A stretch of 21,196 nucleotides of DNA from Candidatus Curtissbacteria bacterium RIFCSPHIGHO2_01_FULL_41_11. GTDB taxonomy: Bacteria; Patescibacteriota; Microgenomatia; Curtissbacterales; GWA2-41-24. Shown in pieces: positions 1 through 5,064 of this stretch. Where the stretch lies: positions 1 to 21,196 of the forward strand of contig MFAZ01000025.1 of assembly GCA_001776335.1 (NCBI GenBank), read 5' to 3'. Under the pieces are notes generated by a model that ran no database searches, was not told the DNA's origin, and saw nothing but the letters and a program-made list of their open reading frames with translations. The translations under genes were made by a program, and so were the position numbers. The number at the start of each line of letters is the position of its first letter. Position 1 is the first letter of the stretch.

Positions 1-79
1 AGTCGAATTTAAGAAGAGGGATGTGGCTGATACTGAACTGCTAAGTCAAGATCAGGTGATCAAGAAAGTTATGTCTTAA
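1..79 (+). CDS. C-terminal end of a class II aminoacyl-tRNA synthetase, probably prolyl-tRNA synthetase (partial)
   Basis: Only the last 25 codons are in the window, read from base 2 to the TAA at 77-79. The peptide begins VEFKKRD and ends LLSQDQVIKKVMS. The pattern V-E-x-K-x-R, about ten polar residues, then L-(L/M)-S-x-x-x-V-I-K resembles the last strand and helix of the anticodon-binding domain of ProRS-type class II synthetases. That resemblance is from memory of the family and the fragment is short, so HisRS, ThrRS or another protein is possible. The stop lies in a TTAA tetramer (76-79) that also supplies the stop of the opposing minus-strand gene. No terminator fits between the two genes. 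Confidence 0.4.
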   Translation, partial: VEFKKRDVADTELLSQDQVIKKVMS

Positions 80-336
80 GCCGAATTAAATACGTCTGCT
101 GGTCCTTTTACTCGTAAGTTATTTTCTGGTTGCCTTACTGCTGCCCTGATATAATTGAGTACGTCTAAAGTTTCGGATCTTAAGGTTTGTATAAGTGGGC
201 CCTCATAATAATTTACTATTTGTTTGTTGCTGTTTCTTACCGCTAATCCGTGTTCCGGAGGTTTGGTTTCATTCGTCGGCGAATTGCCTTTCGAGTGAAC
301 TTCTGACGGATGATTTCCGTTTGATCTTTCGGTCAT
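76..336 (-). CDS. Small hydrophilic hypothetical protein (86 aa)
   Basis: I do not recognise a family. The protein is polar, rich in Asn, Pro, Ser and Glu in the first 40 residues, with a more ordered stretch (QIVNYYEGPLIQTLRSETLD) around residues 39-58. There is no signal peptide or membrane segment. It ends in a TTAA shared with the stop of the plus-strand gene, the same arrangement as at the two other convergent junctions in the window; that supports it being real. Against it, a terminator-like hairpin with a T-run sits only three bases before its ATG, so it would need read-through or an unseen promoter. Confidence 0.45.
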   Translation of the reverse strand: MTERSNGNHPSEVHSKGNSPTNETKPPEHGLAVRNSNKQIVNYYEGPLIQTLRSETLDVLNYIRAAVRQPENNLRVKGPADVFNSA

Positions 337-339
337 CTT

Positions 340-371
340 AAAAAAAGCAAGCGCTTTTCGGGGCGCATGCT
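340..371 (-). terminator. Rho-independent terminator-like hairpin on the minus strand
   Basis: AGCAAGCGC (346-354) pairs with GCGCATGCT (363-371) with one mismatch and an 8-nt loop. Read on the minus strand, the GC-rich stem is followed by a run of seven T (complement of A340-346). It would end the transcript of the minus-strand gene at 417-671. It lies directly before the next minus-strand start (336), so it may instead act as an attenuator. Confidence 0.7.
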
Positions 372-416
372 TAATATTGTGAAAAGGATATCAAACAACC
401 TAGCCGGTGTCAAGGC

Positions 417-671
417 TTAGCGATGATGTCCCCTGCCATGGTGTTTATTCTTTTTAGAGCTATTTGTTTTACTTGACGGGTTTTGTACGAGGCTTTCCAA
501 GCTAGCCAATGTTTCCGCAGTCATAACAAGATTTTTGTCCGGTTCGATGTGGATGGATGGGATTAATCTTCTGGTTCCCTTAATGCCATCCCTAACAGAA
601 ATTGGTTCTTTGACGACATCGTCGGATCTGTTTCTGTGAGGTTTAATTCCGGGGTTTCTATCCGGCGACAT
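417..671 (-). CDS. Small basic hypothetical protein (84 aa)
   Basis: No family is recognised. The protein is basic, with a Lys/His/Arg-rich tail (KKNKHHGRGHHR) that could bind nucleic acid or metal, and a central part with IHIEPDKNLVMTAETLASLESLV. There is no signal peptide or TM segment. The start is supported by a consensus TATAAT ending seven bases before the ATG (leaderless architecture), and a terminator hairpin follows about 45 bp after the stop. Together they make a complete single-gene transcription unit, divergent from the tig operon. The function cannot be inferred. Confidence 0.55.
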   Translation of the reverse strand: MSPDRNPGIKPHRNRSDDVVKEPISVRDGIKGTRRLIPSIHIEPDKNLVMTAETLASLESLVQNPSSKTNSSKKNKHHGRGHHR

Positions 672-678
672 AATCGAA

Positions 679-684
679 ATTATA
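679..684 (-). promoter_or_regulatory. -10 box TATAAT for the minus-strand 84-aa gene, leaderless
   Basis: A perfect TATAAT on the minus strand is followed by 7 nt (TTCGATT) and then the ATG at 671. Transcription would start at or within a base or two of the start codon. No convincing -35 was found about 17 nt upstream. Confidence 0.6.
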
Positions 685-694
685 CTCGGATTTT

Positions 695-731
695 GATATA
701 TCTTCCACTGCTTCGCAGTGCGATATATATC
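695..731. repeat. Inverted repeat between divergent promoters
   Basis: The inner arms CACTGC (706-711) and GCAGTG (715-720) flank a TTC loop. The outer arms GATATAT (695-701) and ATATATC (725-731) extend the symmetry after an internal loop. It lies between the minus-strand -10 at 679-684 and the plus-strand promoter at 737-765, so it could be an operator, or one more small palindromic repeat of the kind found elsewhere in the window. Confidence 0.6.
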
Positions 732-736
732 TTGAA

Positions 737-765
737 TTGATTCATGACCGAGGCTGATATATAAT
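737..765 (+). promoter_or_regulatory. Promoter of the tig operon
   Basis: TTGATT (737-742), a 17-nt spacer and TATAAT (760-765). The expected start is near base 772, giving a leader of about 46 nt before the ATG at 818. This makes it one of the few units here that is not leaderless. Confidence 0.6.
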
Positions 766-774
766 TAGCAACGA

Positions 775-793
775 GCTCGCAAGAGCCTTTTTT
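775..793 (+). terminator. GNRA-loop hairpin plus T-run at the 5' end of the tig transcript
   Basis: GCTC (775-778), GCAA tetraloop, GAGC (783-786), one C, then six T (788-793). The shape is terminator-like, but the stem is only 4 bp and it starts about 3 nt after the predicted transcription start. It may be a 5'-end stabiliser or a weak attenuator rather than a true terminator. Confidence 0.35.
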
Positions 794-817
794 ATTCGAA
801 GAAAAACTTTGTTTATT

Positions 818-1066
818 ATGAGTGAAAGATGCGATTATAGTCCTGTTTTAAAAAGAGCAGGGAGAACAGATTTAAATTGCAGTCCTGTCAGGGCGGCAAG
901 TTATCGCAATATGGGTCTGTGTGAACGTTGTCCTCGCGTAACACAAAGCAGACAGGTCGAAAGCGACTTTAGGAGTCCTTCAGAGAAAATGGGCTATTCT
1001 GCAGCTCGTGGCATAGTTTTTGACGGGATAGATAACAGTAGTTGGGGAAGGGCGCAAAACCGCTAA
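818..1066 (+). CDS. Small Cys- and Arg-rich hypothetical protein (82 aa)
   Basis: No family is recognised. The ATG at 818 (MSERCDYSPVLKRAG) is preferred over an upstream in-frame TTG at 809. Four cysteines are visible, at residues 5, 21, 35 and 38; the last two form a C-E-R-C pair that could be part of a small metal site. Arg and Ser are frequent and there is no membrane segment. It is the first gene after a good promoter and ends 5 bp before the trigger factor ATG, so the two are probably cotranscribed. Neither start has a nearby Shine-Dalgarno. Codon use resembles that of its neighbours. A misannotated leader region cannot be excluded. Confidence 0.5.
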   Translation: MSERCDYSPVLKRAGRTDLNCSPVRAASYRNMGLCERCPRVTQSRQVESDFRSPSEKMGYSAARGIVFDGIDNSSWGRAQNR

Positions 1067-1071
1067 ACGAT

Positions 1072-2199
1072 ATGCAATATACGATAACTCGTGGCGAAAA
1101 AGGGAAAATCGAAGTTAAGGTCGATGTGCCAAAAGCCGGGTTTGAGGAAGCTTACGAGGTAACACTTGCCAAACTTGGCAGCGAAACAAGCATGCCGGGA
1201 TTCAGGCCCGGCAAAATCCCCCGCGATGTTTTAATCGGTCATGTCGGCTCTAATAAAGTTTTGAATCAGACAGCAAGCTCTCTTATATCAAAGCATCTGG
1301 GGGAAATTATGGAAAAAGAAAAACTTTTTCCAATCGATTCGCCAAAGATTGCCATAGAAACTTTGGAAGTGTCTGCTCCTTTCGCGTTTCTTGCGAGTTT
1401 TACCCAAAAACCGGATGTTAAAGTCGGTGACTGGAAAAGCATAAAGGTTAAAAAGATTGCCGCAGGTGAAATTACGGACGCAGACATAAATGATTCTATA
1501 AAGAATATATTTGATGCATGGATGAAAAGTAAGGATGCAAAGGGGGCAGATGGAGCAAAGGAGTCAGAAGGGGCAGCGGGGGAGAAAAAAGACGAGGGCA
1601 AATACATTTATGATTCCAAAGGAAATAAGATTTCTGTTGGTGGGGAAAAAGGAGCGGATAACAAGCAGATCAAAGCATATAAAATTGATGATGAGTTTGC
1701 AAAAGCGATCGGGGCGAGGGATTTGTCGCATCTGCGTGAGTTGGTCAAGCGGGATTTGGAAACAATTGTTGCGGACCAGGTAGAACAAAAGCTGGAGCAG
1801 GAAATTTATGAAAAGATTTTGGAAATTGGCGCTTGCGAGATTTCGGACATATTAATTGAAGATGAGCTGAACCGAATTCTGGTAAGACTTTCGTCCGAGC
1901 TGGAGAAACAGGGAACTGAACTTGATAAGTATCTGGCAGAGCAGAAAACCACAATTGACGAGTTGAAAGCAAAATGGCGGGAACAGGCAGAGAAAAATGT
2001 TAAGGTAACGCTTATCATGGACGAAATTGGGAAACAGGAAAAGGTGACAATTACGAAGGAAGAGTTGGAGGCCGCAATGCAGGGAATGTCCGAGCAAAAT
2101 TTAACACCTGATCAAAAAGCAGATCTTGAGCGATACCTCGCACTGTCGATTTTTCAGGCCAAAACTTTGGATTTAGTAAAGAAGCAAGTTACGGCTTAG
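1072..2199 (+). CDS. tig: Trigger factor without the FKBP/PPIase domain
   Basis: Ribosome-associated chaperone that meets nascent chains at the exit tunnel. The start MQYTITRGEKGKIEVKV is chosen because it matches the usual N-terminal strand; an extension to 1042 would add an atypical leader. The ribosome-binding signature GFRPGKIP is at residues 43-50 and the N-terminal domain runs to about 125. Where other trigger factors carry an FKBP-type PPIase domain, this 375-aa protein (family usually about 430) has a Lys/Gly/Glu-rich low-complexity linker at roughly 152-204. The helical C-terminal chaperone arms follow (about 205-375, with LVKRDLETIVADQVEQKLEQ and similar helices). It would therefore be a holdase or foldase without prolyl isomerase activity. 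It is second in an operon with the 82-aa gene. Confidence 0.9.
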   Translation: MQYTITRGEKGKIEVKVDVPKAGFEEAYEVTLAKLGSETSMPGFRPGKIPRDVLIGHVGSNKVLNQTASSLISKHLGEIMEKEKLFPIDSPKIAIETLEVSAPFAFLASFTQKPDVKVGDWKSIKVKKIAAGEITDADINDSIKNIFDAWMKSKDAKGADGAKESEGAAGEKKDEGKYIYDSKGNKISVGGEKGADNKQIKAYKIDDEFAKAIGARDLSHLRELVKRDLETIVADQVEQKLEQEIYEKILEIGACEISDILIEDELNRILVRLSSELEKQGTELDKYLAEQKTTIDELKAKWREQAEKNVKVTLIMDEIGKQEKVTITKEELEAAMQGMSEQNLTPDQKADLERYLALSIFQAKTLDLVKKQVTA

Positions 2200-2202
2200 G
2201 AA

Positions 2203-2238
2203 ATTGTTATATTGCTGTATTGTTATATTGTTGAATTG
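2203..2238 (+). repeat. 8-nt phased ATTGNNNN repeat (4 units plus ATTG)
   Basis: ATTG recurs at 2203, 2211, 2219, 2227 and 2235, exactly every 8 nt, with variable AT-rich tetramers between. It fills nearly the whole gap between tig and the next gene and ends 2 nt before that gene's ATG. Related arrays lie at 4305-4376 and 11030-11077. Confidence 0.85.
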
Positions 2239-2240
2239 AT

Positions 2241-2783
2241 ATGACTGGAGAACGAGATTTTTCAGAATTGTCACCGCAAGAATTAAATGCAGAGTTGAGA
2301 GCCATTTTTGAATTATTGCCGACACCTGATTTATTAGGAGATTTGTTTTCTGAAGACCCTGAAAAAAGTGAGACAGGAAGAGAGTTAATGCGGGACCGAA
2401 ATCATTCAGAGTTGAATGCAATTTTGGCCAGTAGACTAAGACAAGTTTTAGCTTTTTCCCATCTATCTCCAGGTTTGCAAGATATTTTGCAAGGAGGTTT
2501 TGATAACTTGTTTTTTCTGGGTACTGGTGAGGATGTGTATGACGATCCATATTGGGGATTAGTTCTTAATGTAGAAGGTACGGGAATATTCGATCAAGGT
2601 CAAGCAGCAGAGATTGCAAGAAGTTTGATTAGACATAGTATTTCGGAAAGGTTAAAAAATTCCGAGAGAGATGAAAATATTTATCAGCAAGCTTTTGGTA
2701 AAAAAAGACCTGTTATAAAAGGAGACGACTTGGTTTTCAAGGCCCGGCAGGAATTTATTGAAAAATATGGTGACGAGCCGTGA
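2241..2783 (+). CDS. Hypothetical protein (180 aa), family unknown
   Basis: No family is recognised. The protein is acidic and apparently soluble, with no signal peptide. The first third is helical and Leu/Glu-rich (LSPQELNAELRAIFELLP). The middle contains LSPGLQDILQGGFDNLFFLGTGEDVYDDPYWGLVLNVEG, which suggests a beta-containing domain. The C-terminal 60 residues are helical and charged. The ATG directly follows an ATTG-phased repeat and has no Shine-Dalgarno or clear -10 box at the usual distance. It precedes a toxin-antitoxin module on the same strand, but that module has its own promoter starting at this gene's stop codon, so a functional link is not implied. Confidence 0.65.
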   Translation: MTGERDFSELSPQELNAELRAIFELLPTPDLLGDLFSEDPEKSETGRELMRDRNHSELNAILASRLRQVLAFSHLSPGLQDILQGGFDNLFFLGTGEDVYDDPYWGLVLNVEGTGIFDQGQAAEIARSLIRHSISERLKNSERDENIYQQAFGKKRPVIKGDDLVFKARQEFIEKYGDEP

Positions 2784-2818
2784 AATTTGTTGACAAATTT
2801 GTATATAAATTGTATACT
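2783..2818 (+). promoter_or_regulatory. Consensus promoter with overlapping palindromic operator for the toxin-antitoxin pair
   Basis: TTGACA (2790-2795), a 17-nt spacer and TATACT (2813-2818). A perfect inverted repeat AAATTTGT-TG-ACAAATTT (2783-2800) covers the -35. A second one, GTATA (2801-2805) / TATAC (2813-2817), covers the spacer and -10. Paired palindromes over the promoter fit autorepression by a Phd/YefM antitoxin. The -10 ends 9 nt before the ATG at 2828, so the mRNA should be leaderless or nearly so. Confidence 0.75.
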
Positions 2819-2827
2819 TAATTTGTT

Positions 2828-3091
2828 ATGCATTTACCAACGATTAAAAGCGTTACAGATATTAGAAAAGATGCGAAAAACGTTTTCGAGCAGGTAAAAG
2901 CACGTGATGAAGTGGTTGTGGTTACCAAAAATAATGACAAACTTTCTGTAATTATTTCTCCAGATTATTTTCAATCAATTGTTGATGAAAACGAGGCCCT
3001 ATGGGAAGAGATTGAAATGACCCGTTCTAAAAAAGATACAAAGGGCGAAAAAAGCTACAAACTTGGGGATGTAATCAGTGGCAAAGTTTGA
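2828..3091 (+). CDS. Phd/YefM-family antitoxin
   Basis: 87-aa antitoxin and probable autorepressor of the pair. The N-terminal half MHLPTIKSVTDIRKDAKNVFEQVKARDEVVVVTKNNDKLSVIISPDYF shows the YefM/Phd fold: a start strand, a helix reading S-V-T-D-(I/L)-R-x-x, the D-E-V-V-V-V-T-K-N strand, and then a strand like V-I-I-S-P-x-x-(Y/F). The charged C-terminal tail (EEIEMTRSKKDTKGEKSYKLGD) would be the disordered toxin-neutralising part. The stop lies inside the toxin gene (14-nt overlap), the usual translational coupling of type II modules. Promoter and operator lie directly upstream. Confidence 0.85.
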   Translation: MHLPTIKSVTDIRKDAKNVFEQVKARDEVVVVTKNNDKLSVIISPDYFQSIVDENEALWEEIEMTRSKKDTKGEKSYKLGDVISGKV

Positions 3092-3335
3092 GGCGGAATT
3101 TAAAAAATCCGCCTTGAAGCAATTACGTTCGTTGCCCAATAACATCCAAAAATTGGTTTTAAATTCAATTACAAATCATTTTACTGTTAATCCATATATA
3201 GCAGATGGTAAACACATTAAGAAATTATCTGATGGTTATCGCCTTCGTGTAGGTGACTATCGAGTTTTTTATTATATTGAGTCTAAGGTCGTGATAATCA
3301 CTTCTGTCGTCCGACGAACTTCTACTACGTACTAA
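3078..3335 (+). CDS. RelE/ParE-superfamily toxin
   Basis: 85-aa toxin of a type II module, expected to act on translating mRNA (RelE-like) or gyrase (ParE-like); the sequence alone does not decide. It has the family outline: N-terminal helices (FKKSALKQLRSLPNNIQKLV), then L-S-D-G-Y-R-L-R-V-G-D-Y-R-V-F-Y-Y-I at about 51-68, then V-V-I-I-T-S-V-V-R-R-T. The core R-L-R-V-G-D-Y-R-V-F-Y is the clearest signature. The basic C-terminal R-R-T-S-T-T-Y, in place of the more usual H-R-x-x-x-Y, points to a RelE-like active surface. The start is GTG at 3078, inside the antitoxin frame. There is no Shine-Dalgarno, so translation probably depends on the antitoxin. Confidence 0.85.
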   Translation: MAKFEAEFKKSALKQLRSLPNNIQKLVLNSITNHFTVNPYIADGKHIKKLSDGYRLRVGDYRVFYYIESKVVIITSVVRRTSTTY

Positions 3336-3384
3336 AATTGGGTTGATAAAATTTCTGCAAAAAGTTAGAATGGGAATCGAAAAA

Positions 3385-3412
3385 CAATTGACAACTGACA
3401 GTTGACAATTGA
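3385..3412. repeat. Period-7 near-palindromic repeat
   Basis: Four head-to-tail 7-mers: CAATTGA, CAACTGA, CAGTTGA, CAATTGA. The whole is also a near-perfect palindrome (CAATTG-A-CAACTG facing CAGTTG-A-CAATTG). It lies about 50 bp after the toxin stop and before the DHH gene, so it may fold as a hairpin at the end of the toxin-antitoxin transcript. Confidence 0.8.
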
Positions 3413-3463
3413 CCAAATAAGAAGGGAAGTGCTTATTTAGGTTTAATATGAACCGATTTATTA

Positions 3464-4300
3464 ATGGCAAAGACTATAGTTACTCACCACTCGCCGGATT
3501 TTGACGGAATTCCGGCTATTTGGCTTCTTAAAAAATTTCATCCCGATTTTACTGATGCTAAGGTTGCCTTTGCCCCTGCGGGCGGCACTTATAACGGTGA
3601 GCCTGTAGATTCTAACGAGGATATTGTTCATGTCGATACGGGCATGGGGCGGTTTGACCACCACCAAACAAATGATTTTATTTGCGGTGCGCAGCTTGTT
3701 TATGAGTGGCTTGTAAAAGAGGGTTACATTAAAGATGATGAGGCAATTGCCCGCATGGTTAAAATTTTTACGGAAGTGGATCATGCTTGGGATGTTTATA
3801 AGTGGCCCGAGCCTGCAAGCGACAGGTGGGAATTTAATCTTCACAATATAATGGTTGGTTGGAAAATGAACTATCCAAAGCAGGATGAAAAAATTGTTGA
3901 GTGGACGGTGCATGCACTGGATGCGGTTTATAAAGTGATGCAGAACAAAGTTGCTGCCGAAAAAGAGGTCGAAGGCGGCAAGAAGTTTAAGACCAGATGG
4001 GGTGAGGGTGTGGCGATTTATACGGCAAATGACGCAGTTTTGGATGCTGCAATGAAAGGCGGGTATGCCGTTGTCGCGCGTAAGGATCCAGGCCGTGGCT
4101 ATATTAGGGTAACCGGTTCGAATGAACATAACGTAGACTTAACAAGAGCTTATGAGATATGTAAGGAGAAGGATCCGGATGCAACCTGGTTTTTGCATGC
4201 TTCGAAGGTGCTGCTTCGAAATGGCTCAACAAGAAACCCAACAATGAAACCCACGAAACTGGAACTTGAAGCACTTATTGAGATTTTGGAAAAAGCATGA
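3464..4300 (+). CDS. DHH-superfamily / MYG1-like metal-dependent phosphoesterase
   Basis: 278 aa, cytosolic. The N-terminus VTHHSPDFDGIPAIWLL (residues 6-22) has the H-x(3)-D-x-D metal-binding pattern of DHH phosphoesterases. DIVHVDTGMGRFDHHQ (53-68) contains the DHH motif in the D-x-G-x(4)-F-D-H-H-Q form typical of the MYG1 (UPF0160) group, and EVDHAWD (104-110) would give the next metal ligand. The C-terminal part (VVARKDPGRGYIRV, later TWFLHASKVLLRNGSTR) fits a substrate domain. Known relatives are nucleases, pyrophosphatases or 3'-5' RNA exonucleases; the exact substrate is unknown. The start ATG has no Shine-Dalgarno and no clear -10 at the usual distance. A long antisense open frame over this gene is judged a shadow. 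Confidence 0.7.
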   Translation: MAKTIVTHHSPDFDGIPAIWLLKKFHPDFTDAKVAFAPAGGTYNGEPVDSNEDIVHVDTGMGRFDHHQTNDFICGAQLVYEWLVKEGYIKDDEAIARMVKIFTEVDHAWDVYKWPEPASDRWEFNLHNIMVGWKMNYPKQDEKIVEWTVHALDAVYKVMQNKVAAEKEVEGGKKFKTRWGEGVAIYTANDAVLDAAMKGGYAVVARKDPGRGYIRVTGSNEHNVDLTRAYEICKEKDPDATWFLHASKVLLRNGSTRNPTMKPTKLELEALIEILEKA

Positions 4301-4304
4301 GGAA

Positions 4305-4376
4305 ATTGCTGGATTGTTGTATTGCTATATTGCTGTATTGTTTTAAAACAATTTAACAATAAAACAATATAACAAT
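4305..4376. repeat. 8-nt phased inverted array: (ATTGNNNN)x5 then (NNNNCAAT)x4
   Basis: ATTG starts at 4305, 4313, 4321, 4329 and 4337. After TTTTAAAA the phase flips to CAAT at 4349, 4357, 4365 and 4373, again every 8 nt. The two halves are complementary and can form one long AT-rich hairpin centred near 4344. It fills the gap between the DHH gene and the HIT gene. Confidence 0.9.
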
Positions 4377-4410
4377 TGCGATACATGATTAAAAATGCAA
4401 AATTTATTTT

Positions 4411-4418
4411 AAAGGAGG
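4411..4418 (+). promoter_or_regulatory. Strong but distant Shine-Dalgarno before the HIT gene
   Basis: AAAGGAGG is a strong anti-16S match but ends 20 nt before the ATG at 4439. CTC (4419-4421) and GAG (4428-4430) could pair and shorten the gap. The alternative in-frame ATG at 4385 lies upstream of this site, so it cannot be served by it. Confidence 0.45.
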
Positions 4419-4438
4419 CTCGTTTAAGAGTTAGTTAC

Positions 4439-4777
4439 ATGACAACGAAAGATTGTTTATTTTGCAAATTGATAAAAGGGGAAATCAAAACTGACAAAGT
4501 TTTGGAAACCGGTGAGGTTGTGGCAGTTAATGACATAAACCCCGTTTCCGACGTGCATATATTGATTATTCCTAAAAAGCACATCGATTCGGTTTTAACT
4601 ATAAAAAGGGATGACTCAAGTGATATTATTAAGATGTTTGAAGTTGCTAAGAAATTGGCTGAAAATATGAAACTTTCGGCATTCAGGCTTGCGTTTAACG
4701 GCGGGAAGTATCAGCACGTGCCGCATTTGCATATGCATCTTTTGGCAGGAAGGAAGGTAGAATGGAATCATTTATAA
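4439..4777 (+). CDS. HIT-family nucleotide-binding hydrolase
   Basis: 112 aa; the HIT (histidine triad) superfamily cleaves nucleoside phosphoramidates or dinucleoside polyphosphates. The start MTTKDCLFCKLIKGEI is chosen because the family begins this way; an upstream in-frame ATG (4385) would add 18 atypical residues. C6-x-x-C9 is the common zinc pair, I-N-P-V-S-D-V-H-I-L-I-I-P-K-K-H lies at 34-49, and the catalytic triad H-L-H-M-H-L-L is at 96-102, followed by AGRKVEW. The length is normal for the bacterial HinT/Fhit-like form. It is followed closely by the rpsU leader region and may be the first gene of that block. Confidence 0.9.
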   Translation: MTTKDCLFCKLIKGEIKTDKVLETGEVVAVNDINPVSDVHILIIPKKHIDSVLTIKRDDSSDIIKMFEVAKKLAENMKLSAFRLAFNGGKYQHVPHLHMHLLAGRKVEWNHL

Positions 4778-4783
4778 GGGAAA

Positions 4784-4852
4784 TCTGCCACATGTTACCT
4801 CAACCTTTTCCGGTACTATTCGTACATGGGTTGAAGAGCGATGTTTGGCGGA
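4784..4852 (+). ncRNA. Candidate structured leader RNA upstream of rpsU
   Basis: A nested stem-loop covers 69 nt. The outer stem is TCTGCCA (4784-4790) with TGGCGGA (4846-4852), 7 bp with one G-U. Then come CAT (4791-4793) with ATG (4841-4843), a 6-by-7 internal loop, TCAACC (4800-4805) with GGTTGA (4829-4834), and an apical GTAC (4813-4816) / GTAC (4822-4825) with loop TATTC. It ends 4 nt before the rpsU Shine-Dalgarno. TATAAG at 4773-4778 could be a -10 placing the transcript start at the foot of the stem. Ribosomal-protein leaders of this kind often mediate autoregulation; the function here is inferred. Confidence 0.5.
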
Positions 4853-4855
4853 CAA

Positions 4856-4861
4856 GGGAGG
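4856..4861 (+). promoter_or_regulatory. Shine-Dalgarno of rpsU
   Basis: GGGAGG, 12 nt before the ATG at 4874 across a T-rich spacer. It is one of the few strong Shine-Dalgarno sites in a window dominated by leaderless or coupled starts, and it lies directly after the nested stem-loop. Confidence 0.7.
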
Positions 4862-4873
4862 TGTTTTTTATAA

Positions 4874-5062
4874 ATGGCTACTAAAGTGGTTGCGCAACCG
4901 GGAGAATCTGTTGATTCGCTGATTCGTAAATTTAATAAAAAAGTTCAGATAGAAGGAATTCTCACCGAGATTAAAAAAAGAGAGCATTATCTTAAACCTT
5001 CACTGAAGCGTCAGCAAAAAATTCAGATGGCGAGGAAAAGATTCATTAGAAAAAAAGTTTAA
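4874..5062 (+). CDS. rpsU: Small ribosomal subunit protein S21
   Basis: 62-aa S21, which binds the 30S subunit close to the anti-Shine-Dalgarno end of 16S rRNA and aids initiation. MATKVVAQPGESVDSLIRKFNKKVQIEGIL matches the family start (V-x-x-x-x-x-E-S-(V/I)-D-x-x-(L/I)-R-(R/K)-F-x-(K/R)), followed by the helix EIKKREHYLKPSLKRQQK and the basic tail ARKRFIRKKV. The length is normal. It has a strong Shine-Dalgarno and a structured leader, unlike most genes here. The next gene, yqeY, starts 2 nt after its stop, an arrangement also known in Firmicutes. Confidence 0.95.
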   Translation: MATKVVAQPGESVDSLIRKFNKKVQIEGILTEIKKREHYLKPSLKRQQKIQMARKRFIRKKV

Positions 5063-5064
5063 AT

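Noticed and set aside
3461..4129. 222-codon open frame on the minus strand opposite the DHH gene
   Set aside because: It lies wholly inside a gene with clear motifs on the other strand, has no promoter or start support, and its sequence (many Ile, Asn, Cys and His) looks like a reverse-frame shadow.
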